The notes below the pieces were generated by a model. The model worked only from the letters and a program-made list of their open reading frames with translations. It ran no database searches and was not told where the DNA came from. Made by a program: the position numbers and the translations under genes. Shown piece by piece: positions 33,975-44,126 of a DNA stretch of 64,000 nucleotides (its first letter is position 1; each line of letters opens with the position of its first letter). This DNA comes from Vicia villosa (lineage: Eukaryota > Streptophyta > Magnoliopsida > Fabales > Fabaceae), in the NCBI RefSeq assembly GCF_029867415.1, contig NC_081180.1, positions 141,856,731-141,920,730 of the forward strand, written 5' to 3'.

Positions 33975-36358
33975 ATCATTTACTTTGCAAGCTAATTCAC
34001 GCTACATCACAAGTATAAGTCACAATTATAGTCCCCAAAACATCACCGCATATAAATCATACATTTAGTCACGAAACATTATATATAAGTCACACATCTA
34101 GTCACCAAATGTCGAATATAAGTCACACAAGACATGTTCAGTTAATTGCATTCACAAGTATTGATATCATCATACTATTCATAAAATTATCAATTCACAT
34201 TTTCACATACTTCCATCATTTAACAAGTCACAAAATACAATCACGATATAGTCACAAAACGTCACAACTATAAATCACATATGACACATGGGACATGACT
34301 CATGTATATGCATGTGGTACCAATCAGAGCTTCAGTCCCCGTCACCAATTTCCAATACAGGGCATAAGGCATAAGCCTTCAATTTTGCCAATCCAGGCCG
34401 TCACTAATTTTGCCAATCCAGGCCGTCACTGAGTATGCATATAAAATGTGACTCGGAAAACAAGACATACACAACATACTCATCACAATCACACATCATC
34501 ACTAGGCATACACCTACGTCACTGATAATTACCAATTATTAGAGGTGATTCAACGTCACAATAATCATTCATCTTCACATAGAAATAAACTCATCACGAC
34601 ATCGTCATCATCATGTTTCGGTATATTACGACAAACATATAACTTCACATATTAACAAAATCATTTCAACAATCATCATGTTTCGGCATATCACGGCAAA
34701 CATATAACTTCACATATATTCCAACGACTTCACATAAACAACAGGGCAATTCCAAGAATTCACAAAATCAACGGTCGATGCCATTAATAAATAATCACAA
34801 AGATATCCACAACAATTCATAAGGTATGATCACAATTTGATACCGGTTAATCGGACACAATTCAATTACTTCACCGATTGTCCAATTCATTCGATTAAAT
34901 TCACTACTTACTATCATACCATAGTTCCTAAGTTATTTACTAAATCCCAAAGTATGATTACAGTCAAATTCTCAAGATACCGTTATTTACCGACCAACCG
35001 AACATTTAATCGGTGTTCAAGTCTATTCCAATTAAATAGGCTTATTGAACATTTATTCAACTATTAATTTAACCGACCGATTAATATCACAATTTCGAAA
35101 AAATAACACCACCACGTTAACGTACTAATTAAACTTAGCTACCACGTCAATTTTCATCCAATTCCGTACAATTAATTATACCGCTTAATTCGGCTATTTC
35201 GATCAATGGGACAGTTTATTAGTTCTATAATTACTACTGTTTCTAATCATGTAACTCCTGATAAATTCCTAATAACATCCATCATGTTACACCATTACAT
35301 TGTCCTATTGTTTCTGTTTTTCTGTTAATTATTACTAAGTCATATAGTTTCATCACCAAAACCACTCTTATCCTAGTTCTGTATTATACAAGTAGCAACA
35401 AAAGAGAACAAAATGGATGGAACAGGGTAATGGTGAAATCATACAATAGTTAGAGTGGGGCGGCCATCTCCACATGGAGGCCCGCGTCCCCAAACAAGAC
35501 ATGAATAGGGATTATTACTTGAGACCAGTGTCTCAAAAGAAGGAAAAAGAAAGAGCAAGCTACAGGCACATGATATAATTGTAGCACATGATATAAGGGA
35601 AAAGATGGGGAAGTCCGTCTCATTGTGAGACGCCCATCACGCAGACGTGCCGACCGTCATAGGCTTGGGGACGGCGCCGGTCGTCATTGCCCATTCAATT
35701 CTCATTTCTCTTTTCAAATTCAATACAACAGCAACAACATTTTAGCGGTAACAGGAAGCAAAATTTAACGACAACCTATACTCTAATTTTCTTCAATCAA
35801 ACAACCACAACAACAACAATTTACATAAACAGCATTGATAAATTTCCAATTTCCAGCAACAATTTAATACAGCAAGAGCAATAATCTACACAATTCCCCA
35901 CATACAATTGTTTATGAGCCCCATTATAGGAAGAGAATCACACCCTTACCTTATCAATTGAAGCAACTCAACGGGTCTCCAATTTCATCTCCAATTTGAC
36001 ACCATGGATGGAAATCTCTAAGCTTCTAGTCTCCCCTTCAAGACATAGCATCCTTCTCTTCTACTCTTGTTTTCCCCAAAAATGACAACACTACTCTTCT
36101 ATCTCTAAAACCCTAATTTATCATTTTCCAATGGGCTTAGTCTTTAGCACAATTTTCATAAACCAAATTATGCCCAATAACATAAATAACCCGAAATAAT
36201 CAATACATCACTTTTAATAATAATTCGTCGATATAATAATCCATTTGCCGATATAAATACTTATTCTCCACAAAATAATTCTCAACCGATAAATTCCGAA
36301 AATAAAATAAGGATATTTTATTAAATAAATAATTAAATAATCGGGGCGTTACAGCAAC

Positions 36359-38111
36359 GACGCCAAAAACTTGATGCGTCCGCAAGTGCACGGGAATATC
36401 AAAGTAGTATAAAAGATTGTCGAACCCACAGAGACCTATGTCAACCTACTGTAATATATCATCGTTTTGTAAAGCTAAGGCTAATGAATAATTAATTAAG
36501 GGGAAACTAAAGGTAAAACTAAACTAAATTAGAAATTAATACTAAAACGAGGTCGAGATATGATTTCCACGTTCCTGAAGGACTTATAGAAAACGGGTAC
36601 TAATTACGACTATAACTTAGTTTTGTAGAATATACCAACTTAAAGACTCCGTCTCACGCTCTCGCGGTATTAACTAAAGCCATACTTCCTAATCCCAAGA
36701 TTTTGCTCTCGCTCGCCCGGTAATTAAGAAATATATTTTGAAAGTGAATAATATCCTAAACGCATCTAAAGCACTCTCGCTGTATTTAGATTTGTTGCCT
36801 ATTTTCCACTATTCGTTTCAATCCTCTCGCTCTCGCAGTGCCAGCTCTAACCTTAATTGATTTCTCACTCTCGTGAAAAAATCGTGTTAAATAACCTCTC
36901 ACTCTCGTGACAAAGCTATTTAAATTAGACTTGGAATTTAAAACCAAAACAAAATTTTCATAAATACGCACCTATAATTTTTACGGAGTCCCGTCGGTAA
37001 CAACGGTCCTCATAAACCAAACTCAAGAATATTTAGCGAGACATGGATAGGAAAATAAACATGCAATTACGGTAATAAAACATAATGAGAAACATGATTT
37101 AGCATTAAATTAGAAAACAATAGCAATGATTAAAAAATCTGGAATTAAATAGATGCCGAATTGCAATACGCCTGAATGCTTCGAATCAAAGTTCATAAAT
37201 TAAATGCAGAAATAAAATCCTAAAACTAATTTGTAATAGCCCCCAAAAATCTGGAGAGCTATTACTTTTACAAGGTGAAAGAAAACTGCCTAAAAACTAA
37301 ACAATAAAAATTTCGCCAAGAAAAAGAGAGAGTCGTTGGATGTGTTAACTGCCGTCTATTTATAACCTTCTGATAACTTGTTGTGGTGAGAGAAAATAGG
37401 AAGACGTGGTGTTGAGTCTTTTGCTTGTTGAGAGAAAATAAGAAGAGTTGGCTTCAAGTTTGCTGATCAGGTCCAGTTTAGTTGGAGAAAATATAGACGT
37501 GGAGAAGAATCAGGAGAGGAAGTTGTGGTAGGGGCCCCAAGAGCCAAGGGTGGGTGCCCCACCCCACTTTTCTTTCTTCTTTTTCTACGTAATGAGAGCT
37601 AAGGTGGGGGCCCCAAATGCAAGGGGCGGGCGCCCCACCTTCTATATTTATTTTCTTTTCTTTTTTTCTTTCCTCTCTTTTTCTCCTCTTTCATTTTCTC
37701 TCCTTCTTCTTTTCTTCTCATTTTCTTTTGTAGTCATTTTTTATAATTGAATACCTGAAACACGACAAAATACCGGAATAATAAAACATAAACAAATAAA
37801 AATTTAATAAACCTTGAAGGTCACATGGTGATCCCCGAGGACGCAAACACCAAAAGGCACTCGATGATCCCACATAGCACAAATCCCGAAGCGCACATGA
37901 TATTCGTGGATGATACAAACCTCAAAAGGCACATGGTGACCCTTAATGGAGCGAATCCTAAAGGGAACATGGTGAATCATTAGGGCACAAGCTCCGAAGG
38001 GCGCGTGATGTCTCTGAATGATGCAAACCCCAAAGGTCCCCAGATGACCTCGAAGGGTACAAACCCATATGCGCATCCCTCTAATGTTGTACCCATATGC
38101 GCATCTGTGAA
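36359..38111 (-). repeat. LTR of older Athila-like element (remnant)
   Basis: Minus-strand sequence ends ...GCACTTGCGGACGCATCAAG followed by a tRNA-Asp-type primer site with one change (TGGCGTCGTTGCCGGGG, now split by the solo LTR). The segment 'gaacccacagagacct' at 36424 resembles 'gtatccacagggatt' of the nearby Athila-like LTRs. Irregular repeats around 'ctctcgc/ctcactctcgtg' lie at 36655-36910. The outer end is not defined because Sirevirus element 2 is inserted at 38116/38117. No gene was seen. Confidence 0.6.
37813..38062. repeat. 36-bp minisatellite, ~7 units, open in one frame
   Basis: About seven diverged units, each with 'aaaggcacatggtga' and 'gcaaaccc'-type blocks. As 36 is a multiple of 3, the minus-strand frame 38076-37804 reads a 12-residue repeat around HHVPFGVC. 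I consider it a minisatellite, not a gene. Confidence 0.8.
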
Positions 38112-38116
38112 AATAT

Positions 38117-39322
38117 TGAAGGATAGAAAAACACTTAGAAAGGGGGGGTTTGAATAAGTGTAGCTTTAAAAACTTGACCGATAAAAATAAATTGCACAGT
38201 TATTTTTATCCTGGTTCGTTGTTAACTAAACCACTCCAGTCCACCCCCGCAGAGATGATTTACCTCAACTGAGGATTTAATCCACTAATCGCACGGATTA
38301 CAATGGTTCTCCACTTAGTCAGCAACTAAGTCTTCCAGAGTCTTCTGATCACACACTGATCACTCCAGGAACAACTGCTTAGATACCCTCTAAGACTTTC
38401 TAGAGTATTCTGATCCACACGATCACTCTAGTTACAACCTGCTTAGATAACCTCTAAGACTTCCTAGAGTATTCTGATCCACACGATCACTCTAGTTCCT
38501 TACAACTTAATGTAATCAATTCTAAGAGTATTACAATTGCTTCTTAAAAGCTATAATCACAAACTGTGATATTTCTCTTAACGTTTAAGCTTAATCTCAC
38601 TAATATATTACAACAGCAATGTAGTGAGCTTTGATGAAGATGAAGATTCTGAGCTTTGAATAGAACAGAGTTTCAGCAAGTTAATATGAGTTGTTTTGTT
38701 CAGAATCGTTAACCTTGCTTCTCATCAGAACTTCATATATATAGGCGTTGGAGAAGATGACCGTTGAGTGCATTTAATGCTTTGCGTGTTCCGTACAGCA
38801 TCGCATTTAATGTTATACGCTTTTGTCAACTACCTCGAGCCTTGTTCACGCTGTGTCTACTGACGTTGCCTTTAATAGCTTCTAACGTTCCTTTTGTCAG
38901 TCAGCGTAGCCTGCCACTTGTACTTCCTTCTGATCTGATGTTTGTGAATACAACGTTTGAATATCATCAGAGTCAAACAGCTTGGTGCAAAGCATCTTCT
39001 GATCTTCTGACCTTGAAGTGCTTCTGAGCGTGATACCATCAGAACTTCAGTGCTTCTGATCTCATGTTCTTCTGATGCTTCCATAGACCCATGTTCTGAT
39101 TCTGCTTCGACCATCTTCTGATGTCTTGCCAGACCATGTTCTGATGTTGCATGCTGAACCCTTTGAGATAAAGCTTCTGAGCGCTGAATTATGCATACTC
39201 TTTATATATTTCCTGAAAAGGAAATTGCATTGGATTAGAGTACCATATTATCTTAAGCAAAATTCATATTATTGTTATCATCAAAACTAAGATAATTGAT
39301 CAGAACAAATCTTGTTCTAACA
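38117..39322 (-). repeat. Sirevirus element 2, 3' LTR
   Basis: TGTTAGAACAAG...ATCCTTCA on the minus strand, 1206 bp. On the plus strand, the segment 38990-39190 is dense in CTTCTGA and related heptamers, and two near-copies of a 65-base segment around 'gcttagata.cctctaagact' occur at 38360-38500. Confidence 0.95.
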
Positions 39323-39336
39323 ATCTCCCCCTTTTT
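39323..39336 (-). other. Polypurine tract of Sirevirus element 2
   Basis: The minus strand reads AAAAAGGGGGAGAT, directly before the 3' LTR. Similar tracts upstream are described in the next entry. Confidence 0.88.
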
Positions 39337-39436
39337 GATGATGACAAAAACATATATAAATGATATGAATTTGCGATCAGAAAGAGCAGACGGCAAAAGA
39401 CAAATTACACAGCTATAGCATAAGCATGTGAATATG

Positions 39437-39490
39437 TCTCCCCCTGAGATTAACAATCTCCCCCTGAGATAAATAATCTCCCCCTGAAAT
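39437..39490 (-). repeat. Three PPT-like motifs at 20-bp spacing
   Basis: The plus strand shows tctccccctgagat at 39437 and 39457 and tctccccctgaaat at 39477. A fourth, almost identical to the real tract (tctccccctttttg), is at 40327. Repeated purine tracts upstream of the 3' LTR could give extra priming sites. Confidence 0.75.
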
Positions 39491-39604
39491 AAATACTCGA
39501 AGAACTTTAATAAACGACTTCCCTGATTATTTCGGTAGAGACGATCACATAAGCTTCTGTCTTCAGAGAATTCATAGCTTCTGACTTCTGATTCCATTGG
39601 ACAG

Positions 39605-39815
39605 CTTCAGAACTTGAATTTCTTTAGATCCCTAGAACACTCATAGCTTCTGATTCCTGCTTCCATTTAGGACAGCTTCAGAACTTGAATTTCTTTGATC
39701 TTCAGAACATTCACAGCTTCTGATTTCTGCTTCCATTTAGGACAGCTTCAGAACTTGAATTTCTTTGATCTTCAGAACATTCACAGCTTCTGATTTCTGC
39801 TTCCCTCGGATAGCT
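39605..39815. repeat. 70-bp tandem repeat, 3 units
   Basis: Units begin with 'cttcagaacttgaatttctt' at 39605, 39676 and 39746. It lies in the untranslated region between the third ORF and the purine tract. Confidence 0.9.
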
Positions 39816-40512
39816 TCAGAGCTTTGATGTTCTACCAACATCACTTCATGCTAGATTTGTATCAGAACATTGTTGAATGTACCAGAGCATCATCAGAGCA
39901 TCTCTACATCCTGAAATGTTACAGAACAAAAACTAAACGACAAAAGTCAGCATGAACGAGTCAGAACATAAAATGTATATTAGAACACATGATATGTATC
40001 AGAGCCATATAGGCTAAAATAATGTATCAGAGCAAATAGAATTTTGTCAGAGCAAATAGACAAATTTTGGATCAAATTCTATTATCAGAAATTATGATCA
40101 TTCTTCTTTCTTGCTTCTGATTTCTGAAGCTTGACAGCACTCAGCTTGCTTCAGTTTCCATAAGCTTATTCTTTTTACAGAATAACGCTTCTTATGGTTT
40201 TGCTTCTTGTGTGCTTTGAAGATTCTCTTCACTTCTTTATACCTGCAAAACACTTAAACCATATAGAACTTGCAGTTCTTGTTAGTGAAAGCAACACGGA
40301 TTAAATCAAATCATTTATCACATATTTCTCCCCCTTTTTGTCATATCATCAAAAAAACAGAAAAGATTCAGAGACAAACAAAAAGAAACACACGGAGGAA
40401 GAAGATGATTTCATTGAAGTTCAAACATCAGGTACAGAAGTACATGAAGATAAGTAAGATCAGATGCACAAAAACAGATGCAACGAAAAGAAAGAAACAA
40501 CACAGACTCAAT

Positions 40513-43203
40513 CTAAGATGGCCCTAGCCTTGACAGGATCTTGGCCAGCATCTCTTGAACCTCATTGTTGTGTCCATCTTGCCTCACCATGAAAGTTCTA
40601 AACTCAGCATTGAGTGAGCTTTGCTCATCCTGTCTCTTCTGAATTTCTTCCAGAGTCCTTGCAAGACGAGAAGATTTATCAGAAGAAGCTTCACCGCTTT
40701 CAACCACAGGAATAACAACTTGATCTGTAGCTTCCATGGATAGATCATTTGCAGGGATTTCCTCAACAGGATCTGATTCAGCAACATGATCTTCAACATC
40801 TGCTTCTTGCATAGAAGCATCTCCATATTCTGCAGCAGGAATTTCCGAGTCTCCATTCTCAAGTGCCTGAAGAATGGCAGCTAGATTCCTGGGAGCAGAA
40901 GGACCTTCAACTTCTGGTGGGTCAACAACTTCTGGAATGACCAAGCTTGGGTCTTTCTCAGAAGGGTTTTCCCTCAGATAGTTAAAGAGAGTCTTGAAGT
41001 CTCCGAGCAGAACAGGATAATCAGGAATAAAGATAACAATATCCCTGCATGGATTTGCTTCCATTTCAGCAGCCAGTCTTAATTGTTCCATCTCATCCAA
41101 GAAGGGCTTCTCTTCCAACAGATGTCTTCCTTTGAGACTAGCAAACCAGAAGTCTTCATAATTCCTCAGAATTCCACGAGGCCGTGGGGCAGCAGCTACA
41201 CAGGCTTCCTGAAGTTCTAAAAACAGAGCATCCGATTCTCTGCGAAAGATCCTCCAGAAGTTCCGCATAGCAACATCATTCAATCCAGAACTTTCAGCAA
41301 TTCTGAGAGTATCAAAGATACTTCTGAGATTCCTCTTTATTTTTTCAAAAACTATACCAATAGGGTATACAGGGCGGAATTTTATTTGGGTTTTTGAAAA
41401 GGCAGGGTTGGAAGTGAAGTACGGATGAGGTTCTCTATCCAACCTATAAGAAGATTCTGCTTCAGTATCAGAATCTAACACTACCACTTCAGCTTCAGGA
41501 CGAGGCTTGGGAGTGTAGTTGCAATCACGGAGCAGCTGCTCATGTGATGCAGAGGTTGGAAGAGGAGAATCACAAAGGTTGTTTTGAGAGGTGGAGGGAG
41601 TATGTTCAAAGGTGGCATTGGGAGAAGGTTGAGATGGAAAGAGAGTTTGAAGGGGTGGTATATCCAGAACAGGATTGATGGTAGGTGGAGAGGAAGGAAT
41701 GGTTATAGGAGAAGATGGAGGTGTAAGAACATGGACAAAAACAGGTGATTCTGATGTGGCTTTTTCTGGTTCAGGTGTAGGGACAACCTCTATTGGTGCA
41801 ACTTCTGAACGAACAGCAGGAGCAGAATCAGGTTCAGAAATGCATATACCTTTGGAACCTCTCAGAAAAGCTTTGGCCACATCCTCAGTCTTCTTTTGCT
41901 TCTTACTCTTCGGCTCTTCAATAATCTTTGCTTTGCCGCTAGAGATTTCTTTCCTTCTGACATATGCCAGAACTTCTGATTGATTCTCAGCCTCTTGAGA
42001 GACATTTTCTTCATCAGACTCTTGAAGAATCATCTTCCTTTTTCTTGTTTTCTTCTTCTCAACAGCTTCTTTCCCTTTCTTCTCAAACTCATCAGAGACA
42101 GACTTAGCAACTTTTGCAATGACCTCTTTAGAAACATCTTGTTTCTTAGAGACAGCAGAAGGATAATCATGCTTTCTTTTAGTCCTTTCTTCCTTCTTCT
42201 TATTTATTTTTATTGGAGCACCCTTCTCTTGATTTTTTAGATATTTATTTTCTTGTTGTGATAACAAATACCTAGTTCTGACTGCAGGTACCTCACAGTT
42301 GAAGAAAGTTTCAAACTCAGCAAGAACAGGTGCTCTTCTGATTCTTGTATCAGCAAGAGGTTGGGGAGTCTTACTGATGGCCTTAATTACTTTCATCTTC
42401 TTCAAAGTGAATGCATTCAGATAAGCCCCAGATGTGACAGCAAGGTCTTTCACAATACCTTCAGATTCCAAGCTTTCAACAATCTTTGAATGCACCAAAA
42501 GATTTGAAATAATCCTTCCAAAAGGAATGATTGTTCCACCTTTTTCTCTGAAAGCGTTTATGGAATCCTTTACTGCTTTCCACAAATGGTTGAAGATGAT
42601 GTAGATCGCATCAACCTTCTTCTTAGTGGCAATGCAATAAAGAATATACCTTTGCTCATTATTGATGAAATCCGAGGCATGTGTTCCTTTCCTATGGTAG
42701 AAACACCCAAGAAGGATCTTTGTCCAGATTTTGTAGACATCTCTCAAATCCTTGACGCTTTTTGTTTCCTTGACATTTGGATAGAGAGTGGATAGAACAT
42801 CTCCCCAATCTGCCCTTTTATCAATCTCAAAAGCCCCTTCAGGGTTTTTCAGATCAAACATCACTCTTAGGATGTTTTCAGTAATAACAACAAACTTTCC
42901 ATGGACGAAAGAAAGTATTGATTTTGGAGCAACCACAGCATGTGCCCAGAACTCCTTGACAAGATCCGGATAAATTGGGCCAACGAACTCAGCAAACAAC
43001 GAGGTCCATCCTTGAAAGATGATGTCTTCTTTAAGATGAAATTCATGTTCTTCAAGGTTGTCAAAATCAACAATAAGTTCACATAGAACTTCCAATTTGT
43101 CCTTGGGAATAGAGCATGCAACAACAGGAGTAAGTTGCAAATTTTCTTCTTGGAGATGGTGAGGAACAGATGTATCAACATTTTGGGATGAGAAGGCAGC
43201 CAT
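40513..43203 (-). CDS. Envelope-like third ORF of Sirevirus element 2, 896 codons, intact
   Basis: A single open frame from ATG 43203 (context AGCCATGGCTGC on the sense strand). Residues ~30-330 form the conserved globular part (LEVLCELIVDFDNLEE, FVGPIYPDLVKEFW, SFVHGKFVVITENILRVMF), which resembles the 'putative plant transposon protein' family as I remember it. Residues ~330-460 are basic with possible nuclear localisation clusters (KKTRKRK, KSKKQKK). Residues ~470-600 are Pro/Ser-rich, and the rest is acidic and ends in a likely coiled coil (LARTLEEIQKRQDEQ). I see no signal peptide or clear membrane helix, which argues against a real envelope; nuclear or structural roles fit better. Function is unknown. 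It is the only intact ORF of this element. Confidence 0.8.
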   Translation of the reverse strand: MAAFSSQNVDTSVPHHLQEENLQLTPVVACSIPKDKLEVLCELIVDFDNLEEHEFHLKEDIIFQGWTSLFAEFVGPIYPDLVKEFWAHAVVAPKSILSFVHGKFVVITENILRVMFDLKNPEGAFEIDKRADWGDVLSTLYPNVKETKSVKDLRDVYKIWTKILLGCFYHRKGTHASDFINNEQRYILYCIATKKKVDAIYIIFNHLWKAVKDSINAFREKGGTIIPFGRIISNLLVHSKIVESLESEGIVKDLAVTSGAYLNAFTLKKMKVIKAISKTPQPLADTRIRRAPVLAEFETFFNCEVPAVRTRYLLSQQENKYLKNQEKGAPIKINKKKEERTKRKHDYPSAVSKKQDVSKEVIAKVAKSVSDEFEKKGKEAVEKKKTRKRKMILQESDEENVSQEAENQSEVLAYVRRKEISSGKAKIIEEPKSKKQKKTEDVAKAFLRGSKGICISEPDSAPAVRSEVAPIEVVPTPEPEKATSESPVFVHVLTPPSSPITIPSSPPTINPVLDIPPLQTLFPSQPSPNATFEHTPSTSQNNLCDSPLPTSASHEQLLRDCNYTPKPRPEAEVVVLDSDTEAESSYRLDREPHPYFTSNPAFSKTQIKFRPVYPIGIVFEKIKRNLRSIFDTLRIAESSGLNDVAMRNFWRIFRRESDALFLELQEACVAAAPRPRGILRNYEDFWFASLKGRHLLEEKPFLDEMEQLRLAAEMEANPCRDIVIFIPDYPVLLGDFKTLFNYLRENPSEKDPSLVIPEVVDPPEVEGPSAPRNLAAILQALENGDSEIPAAEYGDASMQEADVEDHVAESDPVEEIPANDLSMEATDQVVIPVVESGEASSDKSSRLARTLEEIQKRQDEQSSLNAEFRTFMVRQDGHNNEVQEMLAKILSRLGPS

Positions 43204-43599
43204 GGATGCAGAATGAACAAAAGACGAACAAGAAAAGAAAACTGGGTTTTCGATTAGGGTTTTAGAAAACGGCTAAGAACTTTTCAAATGAGAGAATGCA
43301 AGAAGAAAGAGAGACAAGGGAGCGAAAAAGATATATGATATGATTTGAAAAGAATATAAGGAGACGAATATAAAATAGAGAATGAAAAAGAATAAATAAA
43401 CAGAATGAATAGTTTCAGAATCAAAAGAAATCATTTTCATTAAATGACGAGTGACGTGAGGAGAGAGATCGTGGTAAAAGAAATGATTTAAAGCAGTTAC
43501 CTAGGTCGGCGTCTTTTCAACTGCACGCTTTGTACACATCATACAGACACGTGTTCATCATCAGATAATGGATGACAGGTGTGAAATATTCAATAGGCT
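43204..43599 (-). other. Leader of third ORF in element 2
   Basis: About 400 non-coding bases with conserved blocks shared with element 1 (gcagttacctagg, cacgtgttcat). It is the likely promoter or splice-acceptor region for the third ORF; no specific signal was proved. Confidence 0.45.
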
Positions 43600-43938
43600 T
43601 TACGCCTTCTGATTCCGATCACTGCTTCTGAATTGATCAAGTTTCTCTTCTGGAAACACTCCTTCTGAAGTGTGCTGATGTAAATATGAATGATCTTCTG
43701 ATCCATTACTTCTGATATACACAGCTTCTGGAGATTCACTTCTTTGTTCTGCAGCTTCTGATAAGACAAAACTGTATCTGCAGAAATTCTTAAGCTGCTT
43801 TGTTTCATCGGAACCAAGTTTATCATCAAACCAGATATTGATTGATTCTTCTACAATCAATGTTTCAATATTGTATATTTTGTAGCATTTAGAGCATTCA
43901 GAATAATCAAGAACGGAACACCATTGCTTTAGAAACAA
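43600..43938 (-). pseudogene. Pol scrap between integrase and RT (element 2)
   Basis: The minus-strand frame reads YNIETLIVEESINIWFDDKL, matching the post-integrase linker of element 1's pol. It is joined at about 43940-43955 to a protease scrap, so the whole integrase is missing. At about 43605 it runs into the third-ORF leader, so RT and RNase H are missing too. Confidence 0.85.
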
Positions 43939-44126
43939 ACAAAACAGATGGTTCCAAGACTAATAAACTTTCTTTTCTGATCTCCTACAAACATAGCTTC
44001 TTCAACAGATTTAAGTACCAGAACTTGGAAGACAATCCTTCTTCCCTTCAAGTGTTGAGACCAACTTGAGTCGAGGTGACATGACATGTTGACTTTTATC
44101 TTCTTTGTCGCCAAGAGAATCTGCAA
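43939..44126 (-). pseudogene. Protease scrap with lost active site (element 2)
   Basis: It opens at TTG 44126, +1 relative to gag, overlapping gag by 116 bases exactly as in element 1. It contains CHLDSSWSQHLKGRR; the protease signature DSG has become DSS, so no activity is expected. The frame ends soon after at the deletion joint. Confidence 0.85.

Larger units (their letters stand above)
33296..36353 (-). mobile_element. Solo LTR or LTR-only element, 3058 bp
   Basis: It is flanked by the direct duplication GCAAC (33291-33295 and 36354-36358). Termini are TGTAACACCCC at the left and GGGGCGTTACA at the right, so the ends are TG...CA and inverted. Minus-strand TGTAACGCCCCGATTATTT is typical of legume gypsy LTR starts, hence the orientation. 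I see no primer site, gag or pol inside, so a solo LTR from recombination is the simplest reading. The insertion splits the tRNA-Asp-type primer site of the older element: joining the flanks restores 'ccccggcaacgacgcca'. Confidence 0.75.

Noticed and set aside
33817..34068. Tyr-Ile repeat frame
   Set aside because: Translation of the AT microsatellite.
38764..39114. Frames repeated at 46660-47010
   Set aside because: Both are parts of the two LTRs of Sirevirus element 2.
40513..43203. True viral envelope gene
   Set aside because: No signal peptide, no membrane anchor and no glycoprotein-like cysteine pattern; the term is kept only as a positional label.
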